This document shows, piece by piece, positions 46,239 to 55,663 of a stretch of DNA of 64,000 nucleotides. The position numbers and the translations under genes are program-made. The number at the start of each line of letters is the position of its first letter. The stretch's first letter is position 1. Source of the stretch: Sporosarcina luteola (GTDB lineage Bacteria; Bacillota; Bacilli; Bacillales_A; Planococcaceae); assembly GCA_014204635.1 (NCBI GenBank), contig JACHLS010000001.1:423378-487377 (forward strand), read 5' to 3'. The notes under the pieces were generated by a model. The model searched no databases. It was not told where the DNA came from and worked only from the letters and a program-made list of their open reading frames with translations.

Positions 46239-46262
46239 GAAAAAGCCTGTTGGGCTTTTTTC
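46239..46262 (+). terminator. terminator of the cobalamin operon
   Basis: AAAAGCC (46241-46247) pairs with GGGCTTTT after a TGTT loop, inside a wider CAACAG/CTGTTG stem, ending in T6. Confidence 0.8.
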
Positions 46263-46381
46263 GTTGAGAGATTTTCCAAGATACGGGTGGCGCGCATAAA
46301 ACTGAGATAATACCTTCAGAGGAGACAGACTATAAAGCGCACACTTATACTGAACCTACTTACGATAGGAGTGTCGTTACC

Positions 46382-46672
46382 ATGAATAAGCCGAGACATT
46401 ACACATTTGAAGAGAAAAAAGAAGTAGTGGAACTATTTTTTGAAGGCCATCCGGTGGCAGAGTTAACGAGAAGGTTTAACCTTTCCAATCGAAGAAGAGT
46501 CTATGATTGGGCCAAAAAAGTGCGGGATGCCAACTCATTCGAAGCGCTGCGGGATAGCCGTGGCCTGATGAACAAGGGAAGAACGAAACAGGAAGATATG
46601 GCGGAGGAGAACGAACGGTTGAAATTGGAGATTCTCTATTTAAAAAAGCTTTTACACTTGAAAAGGGGGTGA
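46382..46672 (+). CDS. IS3-family transposase OrfA
   Basis: 96 residues. N-terminal helix-turn-helix (about 8-50, PVAELTRRFNLSNRRRVYDWAKK) followed by a leucine-zipper-like helix (EENERLKLEILYLKKLLHL). Near its end the slippery heptamer A AAA AAG (46642-46648, zero frame TTA AAA AAG) would shift ribosomes -1 to produce the OrfAB transposase reading through LKKAFTLEKGVNATQ. The stop TGA 46670-46672 overlaps the GTG of orfB. Confidence 0.9.
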   Translation: MNKPRHYTFEEKKEVVELFFEGHPVAELTRRFNLSNRRRVYDWAKKVRDANSFEALRDSRGLMNKGRTKQEDMAEENERLKLEILYLKKLLHLKRG

Positions 46673-47550
46673 ACGCAACACAGATGGATTTTGAGTTTAT
46701 CGAAGCGTACAAGGACCGCTATCCCATCCGTCTTCTGACGGGGATGACCCAGATCAGCCGGTCCTATTACTACAAGCTGCTGAAAGGAAAAAAGTTGAAG
46801 ACACAAGCGGAACGGGACAAGCCCTTGTTGAACCAAATGTTGTCCCTGTACGTGACGCATGGCGGGAATCTGGGAAATGTAAGGTTCAAGGATGAATTGT
46901 ATCGACAGTACGGTGTCGTGGTGAACGTGAAGAGGGTACGGCGGATGCGCAAGATGTACAATCTGCCGCTGAAGACGCAACGCAGGAAGCCGCGGATGGA
47001 CGGCGGACCCGTCCACCATATCGTGGATAATCTGCTGGAACGGAATTTCAGGGCAACGAAGCCTGGAAAGAAGCTCTGCATCGACATTACGTACCTCAAG
47101 GTGACGAAGCCCCGGGAGAATTTCCTGTTCCTTTGCGCGATCAAGGATGTATACAACAATGAGATTGTGGCCTACAGCATCGGGGAAGACATGACAATCC
47201 GCTTGGTGTTCCAAGCGTTGAACCAGTTGAAAGAAAAAGGACTTGCGCAAAAGAACGCGATCCTACACAGTGATCAAGGCGTTCAATTCACAAGTCCCCG
47301 CTACGTAAAGCGGCTGAAGGACATGCATCTTGTCCAATCGATGTCCCGCAGAGGCAACTGCTGGGACAATGCATGCATCGAAAGCTTCTTCGGCAAGTTG
47401 AAGACAGAGATGCCAGGTTTCTCCATTCCAGAGACCCAGGACGAGATGATCCAAGCCGTCACCGATTACATTGCCTATTATAACGTAACTCGGCCCCAAT
47501 TGAAATTTAAGATGAGCCCGGTAGCATATCGGCTGGCGCAAGCTGCCTGA
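46669..47550 (+). CDS. IS3-family transposase OrfB (DDE integrase domain)
   Basis: 293 residues. An HTH_21-like region (about 75-130) precedes the rve integrase core: first Asp in LCIDITYLKV, second in ILHSDQGVQFTS, Glu in NACIESFFGKLK, i.e. a DD(35)E triad. The end RPQLKFKMSPVAYR is typical of the family. It is normally made as OrfAB by -1 frameshift; a GTG start at 46669 is coupled to orfA. Confidence 0.92.
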   Translation: MNATQMDFEFIEAYKDRYPIRLLTGMTQISRSYYYKLLKGKKLKTQAERDKPLLNQMLSLYVTHGGNLGNVRFKDELYRQYGVVVNVKRVRRMRKMYNLPLKTQRRKPRMDGGPVHHIVDNLLERNFRATKPGKKLCIDITYLKVTKPRENFLFLCAIKDVYNNEIVAYSIGEDMTIRLVFQALNQLKEKGLAQKNAILHSDQGVQFTSPRYVKRLKDMHLVQSMSRRGNCWDNACIESFFGKLKTEMPGFSIPETQDEMIQAVTDYIAYYNVTRPQLKFKMSPVAYRLAQAA

Positions 47551-48125
47551 GCGGATCAACGGGTGGCATCAGCTGGCGACTTTACTTGGAGAGGCGGGCA
47601 TGGTAGCCTCGTCGGGCCGAACCAGCCACCGAAGCTGGTTTCCTGGTTCGGGAAGCATGCCTGTAGAGGCTCCAAGTCAAGTCGCAAATGGGTAGGATTC
47701 GGAAACGGGTAAGATCTGGCAACAAAATAAATGGAGCGGTTTATAGAGTGTCTACTTGACAGGGTGTAAGTCAAACATAGTATTCGCGCATAAAGTGCAC
47801 TTCCGCGCGCAAATCGAATTATATTCGCGCATAAAGAACTCCGCGGCGCGCTTAAATCGAGAAAACCGCGCATACCTCCTATTGAGCCGCGCATAAAACG
47901 AAGCCACACTTACTTTCGTCCTTGTAGATGAGGATTTTTCTATGCACATAGAGTTTCACCCCATGCGAATCACCTTCAACTTATTTAACCTAACACGGAT
48001 AGAATGTTATATAATCTATTGAACCTGGCAGAGGAAATGACTTTTAAATTTAGTTGTGGAGAAGCGGCATTATTACAGGCTATTCCTGTAACAAAATAGT
48101 TCTTATCATAAAAGGGGATAGGGTC

Positions 48126-48368
48126 TTGCTTAAAATATTGCGTTTTGTTTTTGCAGCCGTAGCTTTTTTATTTGCTGCATATGGATTACTAACGAAAGAC
48201 TATCAGCTTCAACCTTTCATGATGGTATTCTTAGGTTTTATGATGCTCATCATGGGGTTGGAAGAGTTTCAAAAAAATCAAAAGTTTTTCGGTTGGCTCT
48301 TTGTAGGAATCTTTTTATTCGCCTTATACGTGGCAGTTCAAGGGTTTTTACTTCTAATTAACAGATGA
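48126..48368 (+). CDS. DUF3953-like small membrane protein
   Basis: 80 residues with two to three hydrophobic helices (KILRFVFAAVAFLFAAYGLL, PFMMVFLGFMMLIMGLEEF, GWLFVGIFLFALYVAV). TTG 48126 is chosen because AAGGGGAT (about 48112-48119) precedes it; the upstream in-frame ATG at 48054 has no ribosome binding site and adds a polar, unlikely N-terminus. Isolated gene; function unknown. Confidence 0.7.
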   Translation: MLKILRFVFAAVAFLFAAYGLLTKDYQLQPFMMVFLGFMMLIMGLEEFQKNQKFFGWLFVGIFLFALYVAVQGFLLLINR

Positions 48369-48472
48369 ATTACACTCTCGATATGAATAGTAAGGTGAAG
48401 GAGATAGAAAGCTCGTTAATCCGGTGTGATTGGCTTCCTATAGTATTTAATATGCAGCTGTAACGAATTGAA

Positions 48473-48520
48473 AAAGGAAGTCTGTTGACCACAAAGGATC
48501 AACGGACTTCCTTTCATTTA
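48473..48520 (-). terminator. bidirectional terminator between convergent genes
   Basis: AAAGGAAGTCTGTTGA (48473-48488) pairs with TCAACGGACTTCCTTT (48499-48514). It lies just past the stop of the minus-strand peptidase gene and also serves the plus-strand DUF3953 gene. Confidence 0.8.
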
Positions 48521-48524
48521 AAGA

Positions 48525-50810
48525 TCACTTCAAATGCTTATCTAAGAACTCAATCATCGCATTGTAGAATTCAATTCGATTTTCTTCGTTGTGGAAGCCA
48601 TGTCCTTCGTTTTCTTTTAGCATGTATTTCACCTCAACACCACGCTTCTGCAAGGCTTCTACCATCTGATCGGATTCAGCTCGATTGACACGCGGGTCAT
48701 TGGCACCTTGAGCTATAAATAATGGTGTTTTCATTTTGTCGGCATGGAAGACAGGTGAGACGGCTTCCAATAGCTCTTTGTCATCTTCCGGATGGCCCAT
48801 CTTTTTATAGAGGTCTTGTCGCATCGTTTCCCAATACGGCGGGATGGTTTCAAGTAGCGTGAAGAGATTGGCGACGCCTACATTATCCACGGCTGCTGCG
48901 TAAAGGTCCGGAGTGAAGGCGATGCCGGCTAATGTAGCATAGCCGCCAAAGGATGTCCCGTAAATTCCGATCCGGTCAGGATCAGCGATGCCTTGATCGA
49001 TGGCCCATTGAACGCCGTCTGTAATGTCATCTTGGATCTTTAATCCCCATTCCTTGTTGCCTGCATCAGTAAATGCTTTCCCGTATCCAGTCGATGATCG
49101 GAAGTTCATTTGAAGTACCGCATATCCGCGGTTGGCAAGCAGCTGAACTTCCGGATTGAAGCTCCAAAAATCACGTGCCCAAGGACCGCCATGTGGATTG
49201 ACGATTAACGGCAAGTTTTCCGGTTTTTTATTTTTCGGCAGTGTCAAATAGCCATGGATGGTGAGACCATCTCTACTAGTGTAAGAGATAGGGTGCATAT
49301 CAGCTAAAAGATCCCGGTCGATCCAAGGAGCGAGTTCGGACAGTTTGGTCAATTCGTCCGTCGTCGAATCATAATAATAGTCGATCCCGAATTCTTTATC
49401 GCTCGATACGTTTACGATGAACTTCGTCATGTCTTCATTAAAATCCATGATCCACAGTTCACTTTCAGTGACCTGGAGCTTATCCTGCAATTTATTGAAA
49501 AGACTTTCAAATTCTTTGTCGAAGAAGATCAAGTGCTGCTTGTCGGTGACATAACCAGTTGCTAGTAATTTATCCTTGGCCTGGTGGTAAATGACGCCCA
49601 TTACATCCACTTGCGGATTCGAATAGAGAACTTTCTCATTTGCATCCAAATCGAATACGACTAATTCCAATTTATCCCGACCTTTATTGGACAAGGCATA
49701 AATGGATTGATTGTCCTTTGAGAAGGCGATTGGTGAAATGACATCACTTTGTTCTGTTTGGACAAACGGTTTGAATTCATCTTCTTCGGTTTCACGATAC
49801 AGAACCGTACTATTTACTCCATCTGTTTCGACTGCGATGCGAATCTTCCCATCATGGTCTGCGAGCCATCCTCCAATATTGCCGGGGTTTTTCGCTACAT
49901 GATGCAGCTCACCAGTTTTGATATTCAATCGATACACGTCATAAACAGTGGGATCTTCTTTATTCATCTCAATCAAAATTTCATTCTCGATACCTTGTAG
50001 ATTGCTGACCAATTGAACTCTGACATCCGGGTATGGAGTTAAATCCCGTTCTTCCTGACCGTTTAAATTGGATGAATAAATATGGTAGTTTTCATCTCCG
50101 CCGTTATCTTTGAAGTAGAGGATATGATCATCTTTCCAGAATGATAGGGCGATATCTCGATCGGTTGAGCTAGTCACCCGAATCGGTTCGCTGTCTTCAT
50201 GCATCTTTTTGACAAAAACATTCATCCGGTTTTCCCAATCGGACATATACGAGATATACTCACCGTCCGGTGACAAGTCAAATTCGGATTCTCCAGCGTT
50301 TTTCATGAAATCTTCAACGGAGATTTCCTTTACTCCTTTATTATCGATATCTTTGGAAGCGAACGCTTTTGCATTCTCGATAATGTCCTCCATCTCTTCT
50401 GCTGTAACCGTTTCATTCGCTTGGCTATAGACTTTCAACAGTCCATTGATTATTGCGGACTGCAAGTAATCCGAAATGGACTTTTCCTGATCCTCCATCT
50501 GAAGAGCACGGATGAGGATCTTAGCAAGCTCGCCTTTTGTGATGTGTTGATCACGGGCCCAATCCTCATTGGACGTCCAACGTTTCGCAAGTTCATCTCT
50601 CATTTCTTTTGATCCATGCTGGTACGTCAATTCATCTAACGCGTACTGGATGAAGTCCTTAACGGACACAGGTGCATCCACTTTCACATTTTCGGCAATA
50701 CCTATATTCTCCCGATCAAGCGACCGAACCGTTTCATTGGCTTTAGCGCCAAGTGGATAGGAAACGAGAAGTGCGGAAGCCATCGCGGCTAGTAAAACTT
50801 GTTTTTTCAT
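48525..50810 (-). CDS. secreted S9 family peptidase (prolyl-oligopeptidase type), copy 1
   Basis: 761 residues. Signal peptide (about 1-24). Residues 45-155 are helical and contain two SLH-like halves ([34 protein letters not shown]), perhaps a wall-binding region. A beta-propeller follows (about 165-490), then the alpha/beta-hydrolase domain with HGGPWARD, Ser620 (GIYGTSFGGYA), Asp705 (QGANDPRV) and His737 (ENEGHGF). Starts with ATG after AAGGGGAA on the minus strand. Last of four tandem copies; a hairpin separates it from copy 2. Confidence 0.88.
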   Translation of the reverse strand: MKKQVLLAAMASALLVSYPLGAKANETVRSLDRENIGIAENVKVDAPVSVKDFIQYALDELTYQHGSKEMRDELAKRWTSNEDWARDQHITKGELAKILIRALQMEDQEKSISDYLQSAIINGLLKVYSQANETVTAEEMEDIIENAKAFASKDIDNKGVKEISVEDFMKNAGESEFDLSPDGEYISYMSDWENRMNVFVKKMHEDSEPIRVTSSTDRDIALSFWKDDHILYFKDNGGDENYHIYSSNLNGQEERDLTPYPDVRVQLVSNLQGIENEILIEMNKEDPTVYDVYRLNIKTGELHHVAKNPGNIGGWLADHDGKIRIAVETDGVNSTVLYRETEEDEFKPFVQTEQSDVISPIAFSKDNQSIYALSNKGRDKLELVVFDLDANEKVLYSNPQVDVMGVIYHQAKDKLLATGYVTDKQHLIFFDKEFESLFNKLQDKLQVTESELWIMDFNEDMTKFIVNVSSDKEFGIDYYYDSTTDELTKLSELAPWIDRDLLADMHPISYTSRDGLTIHGYLTLPKNKKPENLPLIVNPHGGPWARDFWSFNPEVQLLANRGYAVLQMNFRSSTGYGKAFTDAGNKEWGLKIQDDITDGVQWAIDQGIADPDRIGIYGTSFGGYATLAGIAFTPDLYAAAVDNVGVANLFTLLETIPPYWETMRQDLYKKMGHPEDDKELLEAVSPVFHADKMKTPLFIAQGANDPRVNRAESDQMVEALQKRGVEVKYMLKENEGHGFHNEENRIEFYNAMIEFLDKHLK

Positions 50811-50887
50811 TGGTTAATTCCCCTTTTTTAACGAGTTGTTTTATAGCTTTCTAACAATTTTATAAATGTATTAACGGTACCGCGTAA

Positions 50888-50926
50888 AACAACGAAACGC
50901 TCCTAAAACCAACGTTTCGTTGTTTG
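50888..50926 (-). terminator. terminator after S9 peptidase copy 2
   Basis: On the minus strand, AACAACGAAACGTT and its partner AGCGTTTCGTTGTTTT form a long stem directly after the stop, with a T run. Confidence 0.8.
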
Positions 50927-50929
50927 GCT

Positions 50930-53215
50930 TTACTTCAAATGCTTATCAAAGAACTCAATCATCGCATTGTAGAACTCGATTTTATTTTCTTCATTTTCGA
51001 ATCCATGTCCTTCGTTCTCTTTTAGCATATATTCCACATCAACCCCGCGCTTACGTAAAGCTTCTACGATCTGATCAGATTCGGCTTGGTTCACACGAGG
51101 ATCATTTGCGCCTTGGGCTACAAATAGTGGTGTTTTGATTTTATCAGCATGAAAGACAGGCGAGACGGCTTCCAGCAATTCCTTATCCTCGACAGGATGG
51201 CCAATTCGATTGTAGAGGTTGTTTCTCATCGTTTCCCAATATGGCGGGATGGTGTCAAGCAATGTGAAGATATTAGAGACACCGACATAGTCCACCGCTG
51301 CTGCATAAAGATCCGGGGTATACGTGATGCCGGCTAACGTCGCATAGCCTCCGAAGGATGCTCCGTAAATTCCGACCCGGTCAGGATCTGCGATACCTTG
51401 ATCGATGGCCCATTGAACGCCATCGGTAATATCATCTTGGATCTTTAAGCCCCATTGTTTGTCGCCAGCATCGGTAAATGCTTTTCCGTATCCAATAGAT
51501 GAACGGAAGTTCACTTGAAGCACGGCGTATCCGCGGTTGGCAAGGAGCTGCACTTCGGGATTGAATACCCATGAATCACGTGCCCAAGGACCGCCATGTG
51601 GATTGACGATGAGCGGCAAGTTTTCCGGTTTTTTATTTTTTGGCAGCGTCAAATAGCCATGGATGGTGAGGCCATCCCTACTTTTATAGGAAATCGGATG
51701 CATATCGCTCATGGCATCCCGGTCAAGCCAAGAAGCCAGTTCCGTCAATTTGGTCAATTCTTCTGTTGTTGAATCATAATAGTAGTAGGTACCGAATTCT
51801 TTATCGCTTGAAACGAATACGATGAACTTTGTCATATCCTCATTATAGTCATTGAGTAGCAGTTCACTTTCCGTCACTTGGAGCTTGTCTTCCAACTGCT
51901 TAAAAACGCGTTCCAAGTCTTTATCGAAAAACTCATAGTGCAGTTTGTCTGTTATATATCCGCCTGCTATGATCGCATCTTTCTTCTTGTCATAGAACCC
52001 TATCGCCACGTCGACCTGCGGGTTGGAATATAGAACTTTCTCATTTGCATCTAAATCGAACACAACTAATTCTGACTTATCTCGTCCTTTATTGGACAAA
52101 GCATATATGGATTGATTATCTTTTGAAAAAGCGATCGGTGTAATGGCATCACTTTCTTCTGTTTGGACAAACGGTTTGAAGTCATCCTCTTCGGTTTCAC
52201 GATACAGAACCGTACTATTTACCCCATCCGTTTCGATTGCAATGCGTATTTTGCCTTCATGGTCTGCAAGCCAGGCCGCGATATTGCCGGGGTTTTTCGC
52301 AACATGGTCTAGATCACCCGTTTTAACATTCAGTCGGTACACATCAAAGACAGTAGGATCTTCTTTATTCATTCCAATAAGAATTTCATCTTTCACACCA
52401 GACAAGCCACTGATCACTCTTACTTGAACACCGGGATACGGAGTTAAGTCCCGTTCTTCCTGACCGTTGAAGCCGGATGAATAAAGATGGAAGTTTTCAT
52501 CGCCGCCGTTATCTTTTAAATAAAGGATATGATCATCCTTCCAGAATGACGCAATAATATCACGATCCGTTGAGCTGGTCACCCGAATCGGTTCGCTATC
52601 CTCATGCATCTTTTTGATGAAGACATTCATCCGGTTTTCCCATTCGGACATATACGAGATATACTCACCGTCCGGTGACATTTCGAAGTCGGATTCTCCT
52701 GGGTTTTTCATGAAATCTTCAACGGAGATTTCCTTTACTCCTTTATTGTCGATATCTTTGGAAGCAAATGCTTTCGCATTCTTAATAATGCTCTCCATCT
52801 CCTCAGCTGTGACGGTTTCATCCGCTTGGCTGTAGACTTTCAAAAGACCATTGATTTTGGCAGATTGCAAGTAATCTGAAATGGACTTTTCCTGCTCTTG
52901 AATATTTAGGGCATGAATGAGAATCTTCGCAAGTTCTCCTTTTGTGATCTTTTTTTCCAGCTCCAATTGTTCAGCGGAAGTCCACTGTTGAACGATTTGA
53001 TCTCTCATTTCTTTTGATCCATGTTGATATGTCAATTCATCTAACGCATATTGGATAAAGTCATTAACAGATACAGGTGCTTCCACTTTTACATTTTCGG
53101 CAACACCAACATTCTTACTTTCAAGCGACCGAACCGTTTCGTTTGCCTTCGCGCCGAGTGGATAGGATACGAGAAGTGTGGAAGCCATTGCGGCTAGTAA
53201 AAATTGTTTTTTCAA
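50930..53215 (-). CDS. secreted S9 family peptidase, copy 2
   Basis: 761 residues with the same layout as copy 1: signal peptide, SLH-like helical region ([17 protein letters not shown]), propeller, then hydrolase domain with [11 protein letters not shown] (Ser620), QGANDPRV (Asp705) and ENEGHGF (His737). It begins with TTG (53213-53215 on the minus strand) after AAAGGGGAA. Only 50 bases without a hairpin separate it from copy 3 upstream, so these two are probably co-transcribed. Confidence 0.88.
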   Translation of the reverse strand: MKKQFLLAAMASTLLVSYPLGAKANETVRSLESKNVGVAENVKVEAPVSVNDFIQYALDELTYQHGSKEMRDQIVQQWTSAEQLELEKKITKGELAKILIHALNIQEQEKSISDYLQSAKINGLLKVYSQADETVTAEEMESIIKNAKAFASKDIDNKGVKEISVEDFMKNPGESDFEMSPDGEYISYMSEWENRMNVFIKKMHEDSEPIRVTSSTDRDIIASFWKDDHILYLKDNGGDENFHLYSSGFNGQEERDLTPYPGVQVRVISGLSGVKDEILIGMNKEDPTVFDVYRLNVKTGDLDHVAKNPGNIAAWLADHEGKIRIAIETDGVNSTVLYRETEEDDFKPFVQTEESDAITPIAFSKDNQSIYALSNKGRDKSELVVFDLDANEKVLYSNPQVDVAIGFYDKKKDAIIAGGYITDKLHYEFFDKDLERVFKQLEDKLQVTESELLLNDYNEDMTKFIVFVSSDKEFGTYYYYDSTTEELTKLTELASWLDRDAMSDMHPISYKSRDGLTIHGYLTLPKNKKPENLPLIVNPHGGPWARDSWVFNPEVQLLANRGYAVLQVNFRSSIGYGKAFTDAGDKQWGLKIQDDITDGVQWAIDQGIADPDRVGIYGASFGGYATLAGITYTPDLYAAAVDYVGVSNIFTLLDTIPPYWETMRNNLYNRIGHPVEDKELLEAVSPVFHADKIKTPLFVAQGANDPRVNQAESDQIVEALRKRGVDVEYMLKENEGHGFENEENKIEFYNAMIEFFDKHLK

Positions 53216-53265
53216 TGTAAAAATTCCCCTTTGTTGTAGTTTGATGGTGACGCATAAGTTTGGTT

Positions 53266-55551
53266 TTACTTCAAATGTGTATCGAAGAACTCAATCATCG
53301 CATTGTAGAACTCGATGGCGTTTTCTTCATTATGGAAGCCGTGTCCTTCGTTTTCTTTTAGCATGTATTTCACATCAACACCGCGTTTTTGCAAGGCTTC
53401 TACAATCTGATCTGATTCAGCCTGTTTGACTCGAGGGTCATTTGCACCTTGGGCTACAAATAGAGGTGTTTTAATTTTGTCGACATGAAAGACAGGCGAG
53501 CTGGCTTCCAACATTTCTTTGTCTTCCACTGGATGGCCGACCCGGTTGTATAGATCATCTCGTGCGACCTCCCAATATGGTGGAATGGTCTCGAGAAAAG
53601 TGAAGAGGTTCGAGACGCCCACATAGTCCACAGCTGCTGCATACAGGTCTGGAGTAAAGGTGATGCCGGCTAATGTGGCATAGCCTCCGAAGGATGCCCC
53701 ATAAATCCCGATTCGATCAGGATCTGCGATGCCTTGATCGATGGCCCATTGAACGCCGTCTGTTATGTCATCTTGGATCTTTAATCCCCATTCCTTGTTG
53801 CCTGCATCGGTAAAGGCTTTTCCGTATCCCGTTGAAGAGCGGAAGTTCACTTGGAGCACAGCATATCCACGGTTGGCAAGAAGCTGCACTTCAGGATTGA
53901 ATCCCCACGAATCACGATACCAAGGGCCGCCATGTGGATTCACGATTAACGGCAGTTGTTCTGCTTTTTTATTTTTCGGCAGGGTCAAATAGCCATGGAT
54001 CGTGAGGCCGTCTCTGCTTGTATAAGAGATGGGGTGCATATCGGCCATCGCATCCCGATCGAGCCAGGAAGCGAGCTCGGTCAATTTGGTCAGTTCATCC
54101 GTCGTCGAATCATAATAATAGAAGGTGCCGAATTCTTTATCGCTCGCAACAGCTACGATGAACTTCGTCAGATCTTCATTCATGTCGTTGATGTTCAGTT
54201 CGCTTTCACTCACTTGGAGTTTGTTTTTCAACTTGTTGAAAGTGTGTTCGAAGTCCTTATCGAAAAAGTCATAGTGCACTTTGTCTGTCTCATAAACGCC
54301 TGCTAGGAGAGTATCCGTATTCTTATCATAGAAAGCGTTCGTTACGTCGACTTGTGGGTTGGAATAAAGGACTTTTTCATTTCCTTCCAAATCAAATACA
54401 ACGATTTCGGTTTTATCCCGGCCCTTATTGGACAAGGCATAGATGGATTGATTATCCTTTGAGAATGTGAACGGTATAATGCCGTCACCATCTTCCGTTT
54501 TGACAAACGGCTTGAATTCATCCTCTTCGGTTTCGCGGTAGAGAACCGTCATATTTACCCCATCTGTTTCGAGCGCAATTCGGATTTTGCCATCATTGTC
54601 TGCAAGCCAGCTCACAATATTGCCGGGGTTTTTCGCAACATGATGCAGCTCCCCAGTTTTGATATTCAAACGATACACATCGTCAACAGTTGGATCTTCT
54701 TTATTCATCCCAATTAGAATCTCATTTTCTACACCCTGCAGGCTGCTGATGAGTTGCACTCTGACACCTGGGTAAGGAGTTAAATCCCGTTCTTTTTGAC
54801 CGTTGAAGCTGGATGAATAGAGATGGAAGTTCTCATCTCCACCGTTATCTTTTAAATAAAGGATATGATCATCCTTCCAGATCGCACCCATGATATCTCG
54901 ATCTGTTGAGCTGGTCACCCGGATGGGCTCGCCGTCTTCATGCATCTTTTTGACAAAGACATTCATCCGGTTTTCCCATTCGGACATATACGAAAGATAT
55001 TCCCCGTCCGGTGACATGGAGTAGCCCAGTTCTCCCGGATTTTTAAAGAAATCTTCTACGGAAATTTCTTTTACCCCTTTATTATCAGCATCCTTGGAAG
55101 CGAACTCCTTTGCATTCTCAATAATGCTCTCCATCTCTTCCGCTGTTACGGTTTCATTCGCTTGGCTGTAGACTTTTATGAGCCCATGGAGTTTTGCAGA
55201 TTGCAAGTAATCCGAAGTGGACTTCTCCTGCTCTTCAATCTGTAGAGCGTGAATTAGAATCTTAGAAAGCTCGCCTTTTGTGATGTGCTGTTCAGAAGCC
55301 CATTTCTCATTGGCTGTCCAACGTTTGGCAAGTTCATCTCTCATTTCTTTGGAACCATGCTGGTACGTCAATTCATCTAATGCGTACTCGATAAAATCCT
55401 TAACGGAAACAGGTGCATCCACTTTTACATTTTCGGCAATTCCAATCGTTTCTCTATCAAGTGACCGAACTGTTTCATTCGCCTTCGCGCCGAGTGGATA
55501 GGATAGGAGAAGCGCAGACGCCATTGCTGCTAGTAAAGCTTGTTTTTTCAC
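53266..55551 (-). CDS. secreted S9 family peptidase, copy 3
   Basis: 761 residues, all catalytic residues present (Ser620 in [11 protein letters not shown], Asp705 in QGANDPRV, His737 in ENEGHGF). GTG start with a GGGGGA-type ribosome binding site. Its N-terminal helical region (ITKGELSKILIHALQI) is closer to copy 1, whereas its hydrolase part is closer to copies 2 and 4, which suggests exchange between copies. First gene of a likely copy 3-copy 2 transcript. Confidence 0.88.
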   Translation of the reverse strand: MKKQALLAAMASALLLSYPLGAKANETVRSLDRETIGIAENVKVDAPVSVKDFIEYALDELTYQHGSKEMRDELAKRWTANEKWASEQHITKGELSKILIHALQIEEQEKSTSDYLQSAKLHGLIKVYSQANETVTAEEMESIIENAKEFASKDADNKGVKEISVEDFFKNPGELGYSMSPDGEYLSYMSEWENRMNVFVKKMHEDGEPIRVTSSTDRDIMGAIWKDDHILYLKDNGGDENFHLYSSSFNGQKERDLTPYPGVRVQLISSLQGVENEILIGMNKEDPTVDDVYRLNIKTGELHHVAKNPGNIVSWLADNDGKIRIALETDGVNMTVLYRETEEDEFKPFVKTEDGDGIIPFTFSKDNQSIYALSNKGRDKTEIVVFDLEGNEKVLYSNPQVDVTNAFYDKNTDTLLAGVYETDKVHYDFFDKDFEHTFNKLKNKLQVSESELNINDMNEDLTKFIVAVASDKEFGTFYYYDSTTDELTKLTELASWLDRDAMADMHPISYTSRDGLTIHGYLTLPKNKKAEQLPLIVNPHGGPWYRDSWGFNPEVQLLANRGYAVLQVNFRSSTGYGKAFTDAGNKEWGLKIQDDITDGVQWAIDQGIADPDRIGIYGASFGGYATLAGITFTPDLYAAAVDYVGVSNLFTFLETIPPYWEVARDDLYNRVGHPVEDKEMLEASSPVFHVDKIKTPLFVAQGANDPRVKQAESDQIVEALQKRGVDVKYMLKENEGHGFHNEENAIEFYNAMIEFFDTHLK

Positions 55552-55623
55552 CGGAAAAATCCCCCTTTATATATTTAAACCTGATAGTTTAATAGAGTAA
55601 AAGTTTAATCGGGTATGCATTAA

Positions 55624-55662
55624 AAAACGAAACGCCCGAAAACAAACGTTTCGTTTTTTGAT
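55624..55662 (-). terminator. terminator after S9 peptidase copy 4
   Basis: On the minus strand AAAAAACGAAACGTTT pairs with GGCGTTTCGTTTTTT. Similar in sequence to the terminator after copy 2, as expected from duplication of gene plus terminator. Confidence 0.8.
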
Positions 55663-55663
55663 T

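Larger units (their letters stand above)
46303..47773 (+). mobile_element. IS3-family insertion sequence (IS150-like), apparently intact
   Basis: 1471 bp. Imperfect terminal inverted repeats start TGA on each side (24 of 37 positions match; core AGACA, CTATAAA, CG). A 3-bp target duplication AAC flanks it (46300-46302 and 47774-47776). It carries overlapping orfA and orfB with a programmed -1 frameshift signal. A 220-bp non-coding tail lies between orfB and the right end. Confidence 0.9.
46292..47896 (+). repeat. array E: seven GCGCATAA-like motifs, split by the IS3 element
   Basis: One motif at 46292 lies left of the IS; six lie right of it at 47786, 47807, 47827, 47848, 47868 and 47889 (steps 21, 20, 21, 20, 21). 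Removing the 1471-bp IS and one 3-bp duplication brings 46292 and 47786 to 20 bp apart, in phase. From 47897 to 48125 nothing else is seen. Confidence 0.9.

Noticed and set aside
47551..47773. A separate gene or RNA between orfB and the right end of the IS
   Set aside because: No start codon with a ribosome binding site; it lies inside the inverted repeats and is the element's non-coding tail.
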